Origin: VFMC01 sp040380855
Lineage (GTDB): Bacteria; Actinomycetota; Acidimicrobiia; Acidimicrobiales; Ilumatobacteraceae
DNA length: 12,853 bases
Direction: 5' to 3'
NCBI GenBank assembly: GCA_040380855.1
Contig: JBEIIG010000091.1
Location: 1 to 12,853 of the forward strand
The stretch's first letter is position 1; each line of letters begins with the position of its first letter. Position numbers and translations under genes: made by a program. Shown here piece after piece: positions 4,508-12,006 of this stretch. Below the pieces are notes generated by a model. That model did not search any database. It had not been told where the DNA came from and worked only from the letters and a program-made list of their open reading frames with translations.

Positions 4508-5385
4508 TGGCACTGCGTGATGGACGCGACGGGGTACCCACCCCCGACCTGCCGCCCGGGGCAGCGATGGAACTGCCCGGTCGCGGCACCACCTTCGTCC
4601 GCTCGTTGCCCGGTCCTCCGGGCGCGCCCACCCTGGTGCTGCTGCACGGATGGACCGCGTCGGCCGACCTGAACTGGTTCCGCTGCTACGAACCGCTCGG
4701 CGCCCACTACCGCGTGCTCGCCCTCGACCACCGCGGCCACGGCAAGGGGATCCGCTCGAAGAAGACGTTCCGCCTCGAGGACTGCGCCGACGACGCCGTG
4801 GCCGTGTGCGACGTACTGGGCATCGAGCAGTTCATCCCCGTCGGGTATTCGATGGGCGGCCCGGTGGCGCAACTGATGTGGCACCGCCACCGCGAGCGGG
4901 TGGCCGGACTGGTGCTGTGCGCCACCGCGGGCTACTTCGCCACATCACGCGAGGAACGACTGAGCTTCCTCGGCATCTCGGGCCTCGCTGCGCTCGCCCG
5001 GCTCACGCCCGGCCAGGCCCGTAGCTGGCTCACCGAGCAGTTCTACCTGCAGCGCAAGACCACCGAGTGGGAGCCGTGGGCCATCCACGAGGCCAGCCTG
5101 CACGACTGGCGCGCCGTACTCGAGGCCGGCCGGGCGATCGGGTCGTTCTCGTCGCGCGACTGGCTGGGCGAGATCAGCGCACCCACCTCGGTGCTCATCA
5201 CGATGCGCGACCGTGTGGTGCCTGTTCGCCGCCAGGTGCGACTGTTCGAATCGATCCGCGCCGCCGAGGCCTTCCGGGTCGACGGCGATCACGATGCCGT
5301 GGTGGCCAATGCCGAGCGCTTCGTGCCCACGCTGCTGCGAGCCATCCACAGCGTCGTCGAGCGAAGCGTCGCCACTGCCTCATGA
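4507..5385 (+). CDS. alpha/beta-fold hydrolase
   Basis: A 292-residue protein of the alpha/beta hydrolase superfamily; the substrate is unknown. VLLHGWT at 44-50 supplies the oxyanion strand, LDHRGHGKG at 73-81 is the usual post-strand-4 motif, GYSMGG at 113-118 carries the nucleophile S115, D235 (TMRDRVVP) is the likely acid and H262 (DGDHDAVV) the base. The region about 145-215 between strands 6 and 7 would form the lid. There is no signal peptide, so it is probably cytosolic. It starts with a GTG whose first base is the last base of the greA stop (TAGTG), and its TGA overlaps the next ATG (ATGA), which indicates translational coupling. Esterase, lipase or C-C hydrolase activities are all possible. 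The placement before a UbiB-like gene may point to lipid or quinone metabolism, but this is a guess. Confidence 0.85.
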   Translation: MALRDGRDGVPTPDLPPGAAMELPGRGTTFVRSLPGPPGAPTLVLLHGWTASADLNWFRCYEPLGAHYRVLALDHRGHGKGIRSKKTFRLEDCADDAVAVCDVLGIEQFIPVGYSMGGPVAQLMWHRHRERVAGLVLCATAGYFATSREERLSFLGISGLAALARLTPGQARSWLTEQFYLQRKTTEWEPWAIHEASLHDWRAVLEAGRAIGSFSSRDWLGEISAPTSVLITMRDRVVPVRRQVRLFESIRAAEAFRVDGDHDAVVANAERFVPTLLRAIHSVVERSVATAS

Positions 5386-6830
5386 AACCAACCCGACTCG
5401 TCATGCTCGCCCTCGGCGCTGCCTCCGTGGCGCTGGCGGCGCGCCACCGCCACAACGTGCGCCTGCGCCGCAACCTCGATGTCGCCCGCCTCGGCGCGAA
5501 GGTGGGAACCACCTACGCAAGCACCGCTGCGCGCAAGGTGTTCGCCGGCGCCGAACGGCGCATCGAACTCGACCGCGAGCGCGAACTGAAGACCGCCGAT
5601 GCCATCACCGAACGCCTCGGGAACATGAAGGGCGCGTTGATGAAGTTGGGCCAGATGGCCAGCTACATCGACGAAGGCCTGCCCGGCCCCTTGCGCGAAG
5701 CGCTCGCCCAACTGCAGAACAACGCGCCCCCGATGAGCGCCGCTCTCGCCGCCGAGGTGATCGAACGCGAACTCGGCGCACCGCCCGAGCGGCTGTTCGT
5801 CGAATGGGATCCGGTGCCGCTGGCGTCGGCCAGCATCGGCCAGGTGCACCGCGCCGTCGTGCTCGACCCGGTCACCAATCAGGAGCGGGCGGTCGCCGTG
5901 AAGGTGCAGTACCCGGGCGTGGGCGATTCGATCGCAGCCGACCTCAGCAATGCCGATCTGCTCGGCGCACTGCTGAAGCAGGGGTTCGGAGGCCTGAACC
6001 CCGACGACATGGTGGCCGAGATCAAAGAGCGCATCACCGACGAACTCGACTATGCGCTCGAAGCACGCAACCAGATGGTGTTCGCCGAGCACTACCGCGG
6101 CCACCCGTTCATCCATGTGCCCGAGGTGCTGCCGGCGTTCTGCACCTCGCGGGTGCTCACCACCGAACTCGTGAACGGCCACACCTGGGCCGAGGTGCTC
6201 ACCTGGTCGCAGGAGCAGCGCGACCTCGTCGGCGAGACGTTGTTCCGCTTCGTGTTCCGCAGCCTGTACGGCATGCACCTGTTCAACGGCGACCCGCATC
6301 CGGGCAACTACCTGTTCCACGGCGACGGCCGGGTGACGTTCCTCGACTTCGGGCTCGTGAAGCACTTCACCGACGACGAGATGACCACCTTCATCGCCAT
6401 GGTGAAGTCGGCTGCGTTCGATCACGACGGCGTCGCCTTCCGGCGGATCATCGAGCAGGCCGGCATGTTGCGCGAGGGCTGCCCCGCCAGCGACGACGAG
6501 ATCGGCGACTACTTCAGCCACTTCTACGACAGCGTGCGCACCGACACGCCGGTCACGTGGTCGGGTGAGTACTCGAGCCGCATCGTGCGCCACACCTTCG
6601 ACCGGTCGAGCCCCATCTCGCAGTACGCCACGGTGCCGAAGGCGTTCGTGTTCATCCAGCGCATCAACCTCGGCCTCTACGCGTTGTTGGGCGAACTTCG
6701 CGCCAGCGGCAACTACCGGCGCATCGCCGAGGAACTGTGGCCGTTCGTGCAGGGCCCGCCCAGCACACCGCTCGCCCAACTCGAACAGCCCTGGCTGACC
6801 CGACACCGAAACATCACCGCAGCCCGTTAG
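5382..6830 (+). CDS. ABC1/UbiB (AarF/COQ8) family atypical kinase-like protein
   Basis: UbiB/COQ8 proteins are atypical kinase-fold ATPases linked to isoprenoid quinone synthesis and lipid handling; their direct substrate in actinobacteria is not settled. In the 482 residues are an N-terminal hydrophobic stretch (about 5-20), the family KxGQ motif as KLGQ at 88-91, SASIGQVHRA at 149-158 in place of a glycine-rich loop, the ATP lysine K174 in AVKVQYPG, ELDYALEARN at 221-230, the catalytic FNGDPHPGNYLF at 301-312 and the metal-binding LDFG at 321-324. All the diagnostic elements are kept, so it is probably an active family member. The ATG at 5382 overlaps the hydrolase stop (ATGA). It is the last gene of the greA-hydrolase unit; the following lipoprotein has its own -10 over this gene's stop codon. 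Confidence 0.9.
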   Translation: MKPTRLVMLALGAASVALAARHRHNVRLRRNLDVARLGAKVGTTYASTAARKVFAGAERRIELDRERELKTADAITERLGNMKGALMKLGQMASYIDEGLPGPLREALAQLQNNAPPMSAALAAEVIERELGAPPERLFVEWDPVPLASASIGQVHRAVVLDPVTNQERAVAVKVQYPGVGDSIAADLSNADLLGALLKQGFGGLNPDDMVAEIKERITDELDYALEARNQMVFAEHYRGHPFIHVPEVLPAFCTSRVLTTELVNGHTWAEVLTWSQEQRDLVGETLFRFVFRSLYGMHLFNGDPHPGNYLFHGDGRVTFLDFGLVKHFTDDEMTTFIAMVKSAAFDHDGVAFRRIIEQAGMLREGCPASDDEIGDYFSHFYDSVRTDTPVTWSGEYSSRIVRHTFDRSSPISQYATVPKAFVFIQRINLGLYALLGELRASGNYRRIAEELWPFVQGPPSTPLAQLEQPWLTRHRNITAAR

Positions 6831-6833
6831 CGT
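6828..6833 (+). promoter_or_regulatory. possible -10 element of the FKBP lipoprotein gene (TAGCGT)
   Basis: TAGCGT begins at the UbiB-like gene's TAG stop codon and ends 8 nt before the ATG at 6842. No Shine-Dalgarno precedes that ATG, so a leaderless transcript is plausible. No good -35 was found. Confidence 0.4.
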
Positions 6834-6841
6834 CGCACCCC

Positions 6842-7783
6842 ATGCGTACCGCCCGGCTCGTCGCGAGCACCATTGCCGCTCTGTCCCTCCTCGCCGCTTG
6901 CGGCAGCGCCGAGGGAACCGACGCCGACACCACCGTCGAGACGAGCGTGGCCGGGTCGCTTCCGGTCGCTACCGATGCGGTCGCCACCAGTGCGGCACCC
7001 GCAACCGATGCACCCACCACGGCGGCACCGAACCCCGACAAGCCGAAGGTCGAGATTCCCGCCAACCTGCCCACCGAATTGGTGGTCACCGACCTCGTCG
7101 AAGGCACCGGCCCGGCCGCGAAGGCGGGCGACGTGGTGCTGGTGAACTATGTCGGTGTCCGCTCGGCCGACGGCACCGAGTTCGACAACAGCTACGACCG
7201 CGGCCAACCGTTCAGCGTCACCCTCGGCGCCGGCATGGTGATCAAGGGGTGGGACGAAGGCCTCGTGGGCATCAAGCAGGGCGGCCGCCGCCAACTCGAC
7301 ATCCCCGCCGACCTCGCCTACGGCGACACCCCGCAGGGCGACATCATCCAGCCGGGCGATGCACTCACCTTCGTGGTCGACGCAGTGGCCGTGGTGTCGC
7401 TGCCCGATGCCTCGCAGGCCCCCACGGTCACGGTGACGGGCGGCCCCAACGTCGACGCCATCGCCACCGTCGACCTCGTGACAGGCGAGGGCACCGAGAT
7501 CGCCAGCGGCCAGCAGGTGTACATCCACCTGCTGGCGTTCCGCGCCGACACCGGCGAGCAACTCGACTCGACGTGGACGTCGGGCGCTCCGCTCGACTTC
7601 GTCTACGACAGCGGTGGCCTCATGCCCAGCATCGAGCAGGGCATGGCGGGCATGAAGGTGGGCGGTCGCCGCCAGATCACCATCCCGTTCGCCGAGGGCT
7701 TCGGCCCCGATGGCAACCCGCAGTTGGGTCTGCCGCCGTCGGTCGACCTGGTGCTGGTGATCGACCTGCTCGCGTCGATCTGA
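6842..7783 (+). CDS. lipoprotein with tandem FKBP-type peptidyl-prolyl isomerase domains
   Basis: Peptidyl-prolyl cis-trans isomerase anchored outside the membrane, probably helping exported proteins fold. The 313 residues begin with a lipoprotein signal peptide ending in the lipobox LAAC with C20. A Thr/Ala/Pro-rich linker follows (21-78), then FKBP domain 1 (about 80-186) and FKBP domain 2 (about 208-313). Domain 1 keeps the FKBP12 pocket: Y103, F114 and D115, F124, V133-I134, W137, Y160 and F177. In domain 2 the tryptophan and tyrosine positions are replaced although MKVGGRRQITIP is kept, so it may be structural or bind substrate without catalysis. The ATG at 6842 is chosen because the signal peptide starts there. 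It converges on the nfuA-type gene, with 27 bp between the stop codons. Confidence 0.9.
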   Translation: MRTARLVASTIAALSLLAACGSAEGTDADTTVETSVAGSLPVATDAVATSAAPATDAPTTAAPNPDKPKVEIPANLPTELVVTDLVEGTGPAAKAGDVVLVNYVGVRSADGTEFDNSYDRGQPFSVTLGAGMVIKGWDEGLVGIKQGGRRQLDIPADLAYGDTPQGDIIQPGDALTFVVDAVAVVSLPDASQAPTVTVTGGPNVDAIATVDLVTGEGTEIASGQQVYIHLLAFRADTGEQLDSTWTSGAPLDFVYDSGGLMPSIEQGMAGMKVGGRRQITIPFAEGFGPDGNPQLGLPPSVDLVLVIDLLASI

Positions 7784-7810
7784 CCTACGGGCGGCCTGCC
7801 CGGGTGCGCC

Positions 7811-8473
7811 TCAGCGGTAGTAGGGGTTCTCGCCGTTGGCGTGATCGGTGAGGTCTTTCACCCGTTCGATACCGGCAACCTGCTCGACCAGCATGGTCTG
7901 CACACCGTCGAGCATGGTCATGCGGCTCATCGAGCACCCGTGGCAGCCGCCGCCCATCGTGAGATAGGCGGTGCCTTCGCCGTCGTGGCCGACGAACGTG
8001 ACGAACCCGCCGTGTGCGGCCAGCGCCGGGTTCACCTCGGCGGTGATGACCGCCTCGACCTCGGCGCTGAGCGCGTCGTCGCGCACGAGGCCTTCGACCA
8101 TGGGCACTGCCGGCTTGTTCGGGTTGCGGATGACCAAGCCCTGCGACTCGGTGTGATCGAGCGTGGCCCCCTCGAGCAGTTCGAGGTCTTTGGCGGGGAT
8201 GATCACCTTCAGGGCCCGGCCCTCGTCGTCGCGGTGGGTGCGCACCTCGTCGGTGAACGCCGCGGTGGTGACGATGTCGAAGCTGAGGTCGTAACGGAAC
8301 GCCTCGCCGGGGGCGCTGATGATCTCGAGGCGCAGGCCGAGTCGGTCGGCGTCGGGGTCGTCGTCGCGCAGGGCGACCAGTTGCGTCATCGCCGCGGGCG
8401 TGACGGTGATGATCTGGCTCGGCGCCTCGGAGGCGAGCGGGCTGGAGGGCGGGACGAGGGGGCTCGAGGTCAC
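7811..8473 (-). CDS. nfuA: NfuA/NifU-type Fe-S cluster carrier protein
   Basis: Carries and delivers iron-sulfur clusters to apo-enzymes. The protein has an N-terminal degenerate A-type (HesB/IscA-like) domain, about residues 22-120, lacking the cysteines of true IscA, and a C-terminal NifU domain with GGGCHGCSMSRMTMLDGVQ, whose CxxC cysteines bind the cluster. This two-domain layout is that of NfuA. The start is uncertain. A GTG at 8494 gives 227 residues and begins 3 nt after the SDR stop; the GTG at 8473 gives 220 residues and lies exactly 7 nt after a TAGCCT -10 element. I prefer 8473, because the lost residues are unconserved in appearance and the promoter spacing fits a leaderless transcript. 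It lies directly downstream of the SDR gene and converges on the FKBP lipoprotein gene. Confidence 0.88.
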   Translation of the reverse strand: MTSSPLVPPSSPLASEAPSQIITVTPAAMTQLVALRDDDPDADRLGLRLEIISAPGEAFRYDLSFDIVTTAAFTDEVRTHRDDEGRALKVIIPAKDLELLEGATLDHTESQGLVIRNPNKPAVPMVEGLVRDDALSAEVEAVITAEVNPALAAHGGFVTFVGHDGEGTAYLTMGGGCHGCSMSRMTMLDGVQTMLVEQVAGIERVKDLTDHANGENPYYR

Positions 8474-8480
8474 GCTGGGC

Positions 8481-8486
8481 AGGCTA
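8481..8486 (-). promoter_or_regulatory. possible -10 element of the nfuA-type gene (TAGCCT)
   Basis: TAGCCT on the minus strand is followed by 7 nt and then the GTG at 8473, the spacing expected for a leaderless start. It lies between the SDR stop and the nfuA start, so nfuA could be transcribed alone as well as by read-through. The -35 region is weak. Confidence 0.45.
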
Positions 8487-8497
8487 CCGGGCACATC

Positions 8498-9277
8498 TCA
8501 GCCGCCACCGTTGCACTCGATGCGCTGGCCGGTCACGTAGCCCGACCCTGGGCTGCACAACCACAGCACCACGTTGGCCACGTCGAGCGGCTGACACACC
8601 CGGCCGAACGGTGAGCCGGCGTCGAGGGCACGCAGGTCGTCCATCTCGCGGTTTCCGGTGAACGCCCGAGCCAGGCGCACCCCCATGTCGGTCTCGACCA
8701 GCCCGGGAGCCACCACGTTCACGTGGATGCCGAAGGGCCGTTCCTCTTTGGCCAAGGTGAACGCCAGGGCCTCCATCGCCGCTTTGCCCATGTTGTAGGG
8801 CGCACCGTTGGCACCCATCGACGAGGTGGCCACCGACGAGATCATCACCACATCGCCACGGCCCATGTCGGCAGCGCGACGACGGATGTGCGGGAGCGCT
8901 ACCCGGGCCACATGGTGCGGCCCGAAGGCGTGCACGGCCACGACGCGCATCATCTCGTCGGGATCGGTGTCGACCACCCCCCGCCCACGCGAGGCGATGC
9001 CGGCGTTGCACACCAGGGTGTCGAGGCCTCCGAAGTCGTTCACCACGGCGTCGACCATCGCCGCCTGTTCGGCCGGGTCGCTCACCGACGCGGCATAGGC
9101 CCGGGCCACACCGCCCGCGGCCTCGATAGCAGCCACCGTGGCGTCGGCCGACTCGCGGTCGCGGTGGTAGTTCACGGCCACCGCCGCACCCTCGGCCGCC
9201 AGCAGTTCGCTGATGCCGCGACCAATTCCCCGTCCACCGCCCGTCACCAGTGCGATCCGACCGTCCATCGTGCCCAT
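8498..9277 (-). CDS. short-chain dehydrogenase/reductase (classical SDR)
   Basis: NAD(P)-dependent oxidoreductase of the classical SDR family; the substrate cannot be told. In the 259 residues, TGGGRGIG at 12-19 is the cofactor-binding loop, CNAG at 90-93 the strand-4 motif, and S148, Y161 and K165 (YNMGK) the catalytic set. PGLVETDM at 191-198 follows, and YVTGQRIECNGGG forms the usual C-terminal end. In-frame ATGs lie at 9289, 9277 and 9268. The 9277 start is chosen because GGGGGA lies a few bases upstream, while 9289 has no Shine-Dalgarno. A FabG-like 3-oxoacyl reductase is possible, but nothing in the neighbourhood points to fatty acid synthesis. It is divergent from the cation transporter gene, with 49 bp between the starts. 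Confidence 0.88.
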   Translation of the reverse strand: MGTMDGRIALVTGGGRGIGRGISELLAAEGAAVAVNYHRDRESADATVAAIEAAGGVARAYAASVSDPAEQAAMVDAVVNDFGGLDTLVCNAGIASRGRGVVDTDPDEMMRVVAVHAFGPHHVARVALPHIRRRAADMGRGDVVMISSVATSSMGANGAPYNMGKAAMEALAFTLAKEERPFGIHVNVVAPGLVETDMGVRLARAFTGNREMDDLRALDAGSPFGRVCQPLDVANVVLWLCSPGSGYVTGQRIECNGGG

Positions 9278-9315
9278 CTCGTCCCCCATCAGTGTGAAGT
9301 GACCTGTGAGATGGC

Positions 9316-9321
9316 AACCTA
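9316..9321 (-). promoter_or_regulatory. possible -10 element of the SDR gene (TAGGTT)
   Basis: TAGGTT on the minus strand, with TTGCTG 16 nt further upstream as a weak -35. This would start transcription around 9309 and give a leader of about 30 nt that includes the GGGGGA ribosome binding site of the SDR gene. It sits in the 49-bp divergent gap to the CDF gene. Confidence 0.35.
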
Positions 9322-9326
9322 GACGC

Positions 9327-10250
9327 GTGCAGGACGGCAGCAAGAAGGCGATCATCGCGGCGTTCTTCGCCAATCTCGGCATCGCCGTGGCGAAGTTCGT
9401 CGGCTTCCTCATCACCGGGTCGGCGGGCCTGCTGGCCGAGTCGGGCCACTCGCTGGCCGACACCGGCAACCAGGGCCTGCTGATGTTCGGGTCGAAACGT
9501 GCCGGCCGGCGCGCCGACCGCACCCACCCGTTCGGCTACGGCGCCGAACGGTACTTCTGGTCGTTCGTCGTCGCCCTGGTGCTGTTCAGCATGGGTGGGC
9601 TGTTCGCCCTCTACGAAGGCATCCACAAACTCAGCGACCCGCACGAGGTCGACAACATCGGCGTCGCCTACGCCATCTTGATCCTCGCCATCGCGCTCGA
9701 GACCTACTCGCTGCGCACCGCGATCAAAGAGGCCAACCATGTGCGGCCGAAGGACAAGAGTTGGTGGTGGTTCATCCGCAACGCCAAGTCACCCGAGTTG
9801 CCCGTGGTGCTCCTCGAGGACTGTGGGGCCGAGATCGGCTTGGTCCTCGCACTGGCAGGGCTCACCGTGGCCGACCTGACGGGCGATCCGCGCTGGGACG
9901 CGATCGGTTCGATGGCGATCGGCGTGCTCCTCGTCGTCATCGCCATCGTGCTCGCGGTCGAGATGAAGGGCCTGCTCATCGGTGAAGCACCTCTCGACGA
10001 GTCGGTGCAGGCGATCGAAGCGGCGATCACCACCACGCCGCGCGTGCGGGGCATCATCCACCTCCGAGCCAAGCACCTCGGTCCCGACGAGTTGCTCGTC
10101 GGCGCCAAGATCGAGTTCGACCACCACCTCAGCGTGGCCGAACTGGCGAAAGCGATCGACGACACCGAGATGGCGATGCGCGCTGCTGTGCCCGCGGCCA
10201 AGACGATCTACATCGAACCCGATATCCGCCGACCGATCGACGCCTCATGA
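9327..10250 (+). CDS. cation diffusion facilitator (CDF) family transporter
   Basis: Predicted proton-coupled exporter of divalent metal ions (Zn, Fe, Mn or Co; which one is not readable from the sequence). The 307 residues start with a GTG at 9327; an upstream GTG at 9306 would only add Arg-rich residues. Six membrane helices are expected in about residues 8-215, followed by a cytosolic C-terminal domain (about 220-300) ending TIYIEPD. HSLAD at 41-45 is the first metal site; HPFGYGAERYFWSF at 67-80 is a family signature. In the later helix the usual HxxxD is replaced by LEDCGAEIG (163-171), a variant found in the SLC30A9-like branch of CDFs, so metal preference may differ from zinc exporters of the YiiP type. 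Its TGA overlaps the next ATG (ATGA). Confidence 0.88.
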   Translation: MQDGSKKAIIAAFFANLGIAVAKFVGFLITGSAGLLAESGHSLADTGNQGLLMFGSKRAGRRADRTHPFGYGAERYFWSFVVALVLFSMGGLFALYEGIHKLSDPHEVDNIGVAYAILILAIALETYSLRTAIKEANHVRPKDKSWWWFIRNAKSPELPVVLLEDCGAEIGLVLALAGLTVADLTGDPRWDAIGSMAIGVLLVVIAIVLAVEMKGLLIGEAPLDESVQAIEAAITTTPRVRGIIHLRAKHLGPDELLVGAKIEFDHHLSVAELAKAIDDTEMAMRAAVPAAKTIYIEPDIRRPIDAS

Positions 10251-11215
10251 GCGGCCCGACTCACCCGGGCGGCGCCTCGGCGGCACCGACCCGGCCTCTC
10301 GGCCTGTTCGCGCTCGGTATCGCCGTGGTGTGTTTCAGTCTCGGCTCGACGTTGGTGAAGAAAGCGGGCATCCCCGGCCCGACGATGGCGTTCTGGCGCA
10401 TGCTGCTCACCGCCGCGTCGTGGACCGCCATCTTGTGGTTCACCGAGCACCGCACGATCACACGGGCCGAACTGCGCCGGGCACTGGTGCCCGGCGTCGT
10501 GTTCGGCCTGAACATCGTCTTCTTCTTCACGGGTGTCACCAAGACCAGCGTGGCCAACGCCGAGTTCATCGGCTCGCTCACGCCACTGATCCTCGTGCCC
10601 GCCGGCGCGATCCTGTTCCACGAGAAGGTGAACACCAAAGCGCTGTGGTTCGGCATGCTGTCGATCGTCGGCCTGACGATCGTGCTGTTCAACGCCCCGC
10701 CACGCGGCTCGGCCAGTTGGACCGGCAACCTGTTCATCGTCGCCGCCGTCTGCCTGTGGGCCGCCTACCTGCTCACCAGCCGGCGCCTGCGCGAGACGAT
10801 GAGCGTGCAGGCGATCATGGCGGCCATCATGCCCATCGCCGCCGTGACGGTGTTCCCGATCACGCTCGCCACGGGCAACCTCGACGAACTCACCGTGCAC
10901 TCACTGCCCTACATCGTCATCCTCGCTCTGCTCACAGGCACGCTCGCCCACGGCATGATCGTGTTCGCGCAGCGCACCGTGCCCATCGGCACGATCAGCA
11001 TCATGCAGGTGGCCCAGCCGGCGCTGGCCGTGCTGTGGGCCTACCTGCTGCTCGACCAGACGATCCTGCCCATCCAGTTGCTGGGTATGGCCATGGTGCT
11101 CGGTGGCATCGTCGCCGTGGTCACCACCACCCGGCGAGGCGCCGCGGCCGATGCTCGCGAGGCGGCCCGGGTGGAAGCCGATCTGGCCGCCGGCGCAACA
11201 CCGGCCGACGGCTGA
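10247..11215 (+). CDS. EamA/DMT-superfamily transporter
   Basis: An integral membrane permease of the drug/metabolite transporter superfamily; members export amino acids or other metabolites or import vitamins, and the substrate here is unknown. The 322 residues hold two EamA repeats (about 18-148 and 158-293) with ten hydrophobic helices. The first repeat includes FWRMLL at 49-54 and NAEFIGSLTPLILVPAGAILFHEKV at 104-128; the second includes the matching MQVAQPALAVLWAYLLLDQ at 253-271. The tail from 295 is charged and cytosolic. Its ATG overlaps the CDF stop, so the two transporters are co-translated. It ends just before a promoter-like element and the TPP riboswitch, so it probably belongs with the CDF gene rather than with the thiamine genes, although a link to thiamine precursor transport cannot be excluded. 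Confidence 0.87.
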   Translation: MSGPTHPGGASAAPTRPLGLFALGIAVVCFSLGSTLVKKAGIPGPTMAFWRMLLTAASWTAILWFTEHRTITRAELRRALVPGVVFGLNIVFFFTGVTKTSVANAEFIGSLTPLILVPAGAILFHEKVNTKALWFGMLSIVGLTIVLFNAPPRGSASWTGNLFIVAAVCLWAAYLLTSRRLRETMSVQAIMAAIMPIAAVTVFPITLATGNLDELTVHSLPYIVILALLTGTLAHGMIVFAQRTVPIGTISIMQVAQPALAVLWAYLLLDQTILPIQLLGMAMVLGGIVAVVTTTRRGAAADAREAARVEADLAAGATPADG

Positions 11216-11218
11216 CGC

Positions 11219-11224
11219 TACGCT
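11219..11224 (+). promoter_or_regulatory. possible -10 element of the thiamine operon (TACGCT)
   Basis: TACGCT lies 3 nt after the EamA stop and about 12-15 nt before the first paired bases of the TPP aptamer, the position expected of a promoter for a riboswitch-led transcript. The -35 region is poor. Confidence 0.4.
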
Positions 11225-11235
11225 CGGTTCATCAA

Positions 11236-11331
11236 CTGCAGGGGAGCTCGCAGGCACGGCGGGCTGAGAGGGTGGCCGATCCGTCACCGACCCGGGAACC
11301 TGATCTGGGTAATGCCAGCGGAGGGATGCTC
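11236..11331 (+). promoter_or_regulatory. TPP riboswitch (THI element)
   Basis: The conserved parts occur in order: GGGGAGCTC at 11241-11249, CTGAGA at 11264-11269 after GCGGG, an ACCC segment near 11289-11293, and GAACCTGATCTGGGTAATG from 11296 leading into CCAGCGGAGGG, which ends at 11325. These are the hallmarks of thiamine pyrophosphate aptamers. The final GGAGGG is also the ribosome binding site of the following gene, with its GTG 6 nt later, and no terminator follows. Control is therefore most simply by masking of translation initiation when TPP is bound. It would regulate thiamine pyrophosphokinase and the ThiB-like gene together. Confidence 0.95.
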
Positions 11332-12006
11332 GTGACACCACCTGAATCGATCGTCGTCGTCGTCGGAGGCGGACCGATCGCCTTGCCCGCCGTTGCCGCC
11401 GCCCGTGGGGCGCACCTCGTGATCGCCGCCGACAGCGGCCTCGACGCTGCCCGTGCCGTCGGGCTCGAGCCCGACATGCTGGTGGGCGATCTCGACAGCG
11501 TGAGCGAAGCGGGCCTCGCCTGGGCACGGGAACGGGGCGTGCTCATCGAGACCCACCCGTCGGACAAGGACCACACCGACACCGACCTGGCGCTGCACCG
11601 TGCGGTGGGGTTGGGCGGACGGCACATCACCGTGCTGGCCACCGATGGCGGCGCCGCCCCCGGCCATCGCCTCGACCACCTGCTGGGCACCATCGCGGCG
11701 CTGGGCTCGCCGTCGCTGGCCGCATGCGATTCGGTCACCGCCTACGTGGGCGGCACCGCACTGCATGTCGTGCATCCGGGCCACTCCGTTGCTGTCGCCC
11801 TGGAACCGGGGGCCACGTTCTCGCTGCTCGCCGCGCACGGACCGTGCGAAGGCGTGTCGGTCGAGGGCGCACGGTGGCCGCTCGACCACGCGTCACTGCA
11901 CGCATCGAGCACCCGCGGCATCAGCAATCGCGCAGCCGACGGCCCCGTGGTGGTCAGCGTCGCGCACGGCATCGTCACCGTCGTCGTCCCGGAGGTCGTC
12001 CTGTGA
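11332..12006 (+). CDS. thiamine pyrophosphokinase
   Basis: Transfers pyrophosphate from ATP to thiamine to make TPP. In the 224 residues, DSGLDAARAVGLEPDMLVGD at 34-53 with GDLDS at 52-56 binds nucleotide and metal, DKDHTDTDLAL at 78-88 is the catalytic acidic segment, GHRLDH at 111-116 follows, and STRGISNR at 193-200 belongs to the C-terminal thiamine-binding domain. An ATG at 11326 is in frame, but it directly abuts the GGAGGG Shine-Dalgarno, with no spacing. The GTG at 11332 lies 6 nt after GGAGGG and is preferred. Placement straight after a TPP riboswitch and before a thiamine-binding protein supports the assignment. Its TGA overlaps the GTG of the next gene (GTGA). Length and motifs fit the bacterial family (often called thiN or tnr3-like); no symbol is assigned. 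Confidence 0.92.
   Translation: MTPPESIVVVVGGGPIALPAVAAARGAHLVIAADSGLDAARAVGLEPDMLVGDLDSVSEAGLAWARERGVLIETHPSDKDHTDTDLALHRAVGLGGRHITVLATDGGAAPGHRLDHLLGTIAALGSPSLAACDSVTAYVGGTALHVVHPGHSVAVALEPGATFSLLAAHGPCEGVSVEGARWPLDHASLHASSTRGISNRAADGPVVVSVAHGIVTVVVPEVVL

Noticed and set aside
5289..6806. 505-codon minus-strand ORF opposite the UbiB-like gene
   Set aside because: Antisense shadow; the plus strand encodes all UbiB family motifs in one frame.
7788..7802. CGGGC-GGCCT-GCCCG hairpin between the convergent FKBP and nfuA genes, considered as a shared terminator
   Set aside because: The stem is only 5 bp and has no T-tract on either side; too weak to call.
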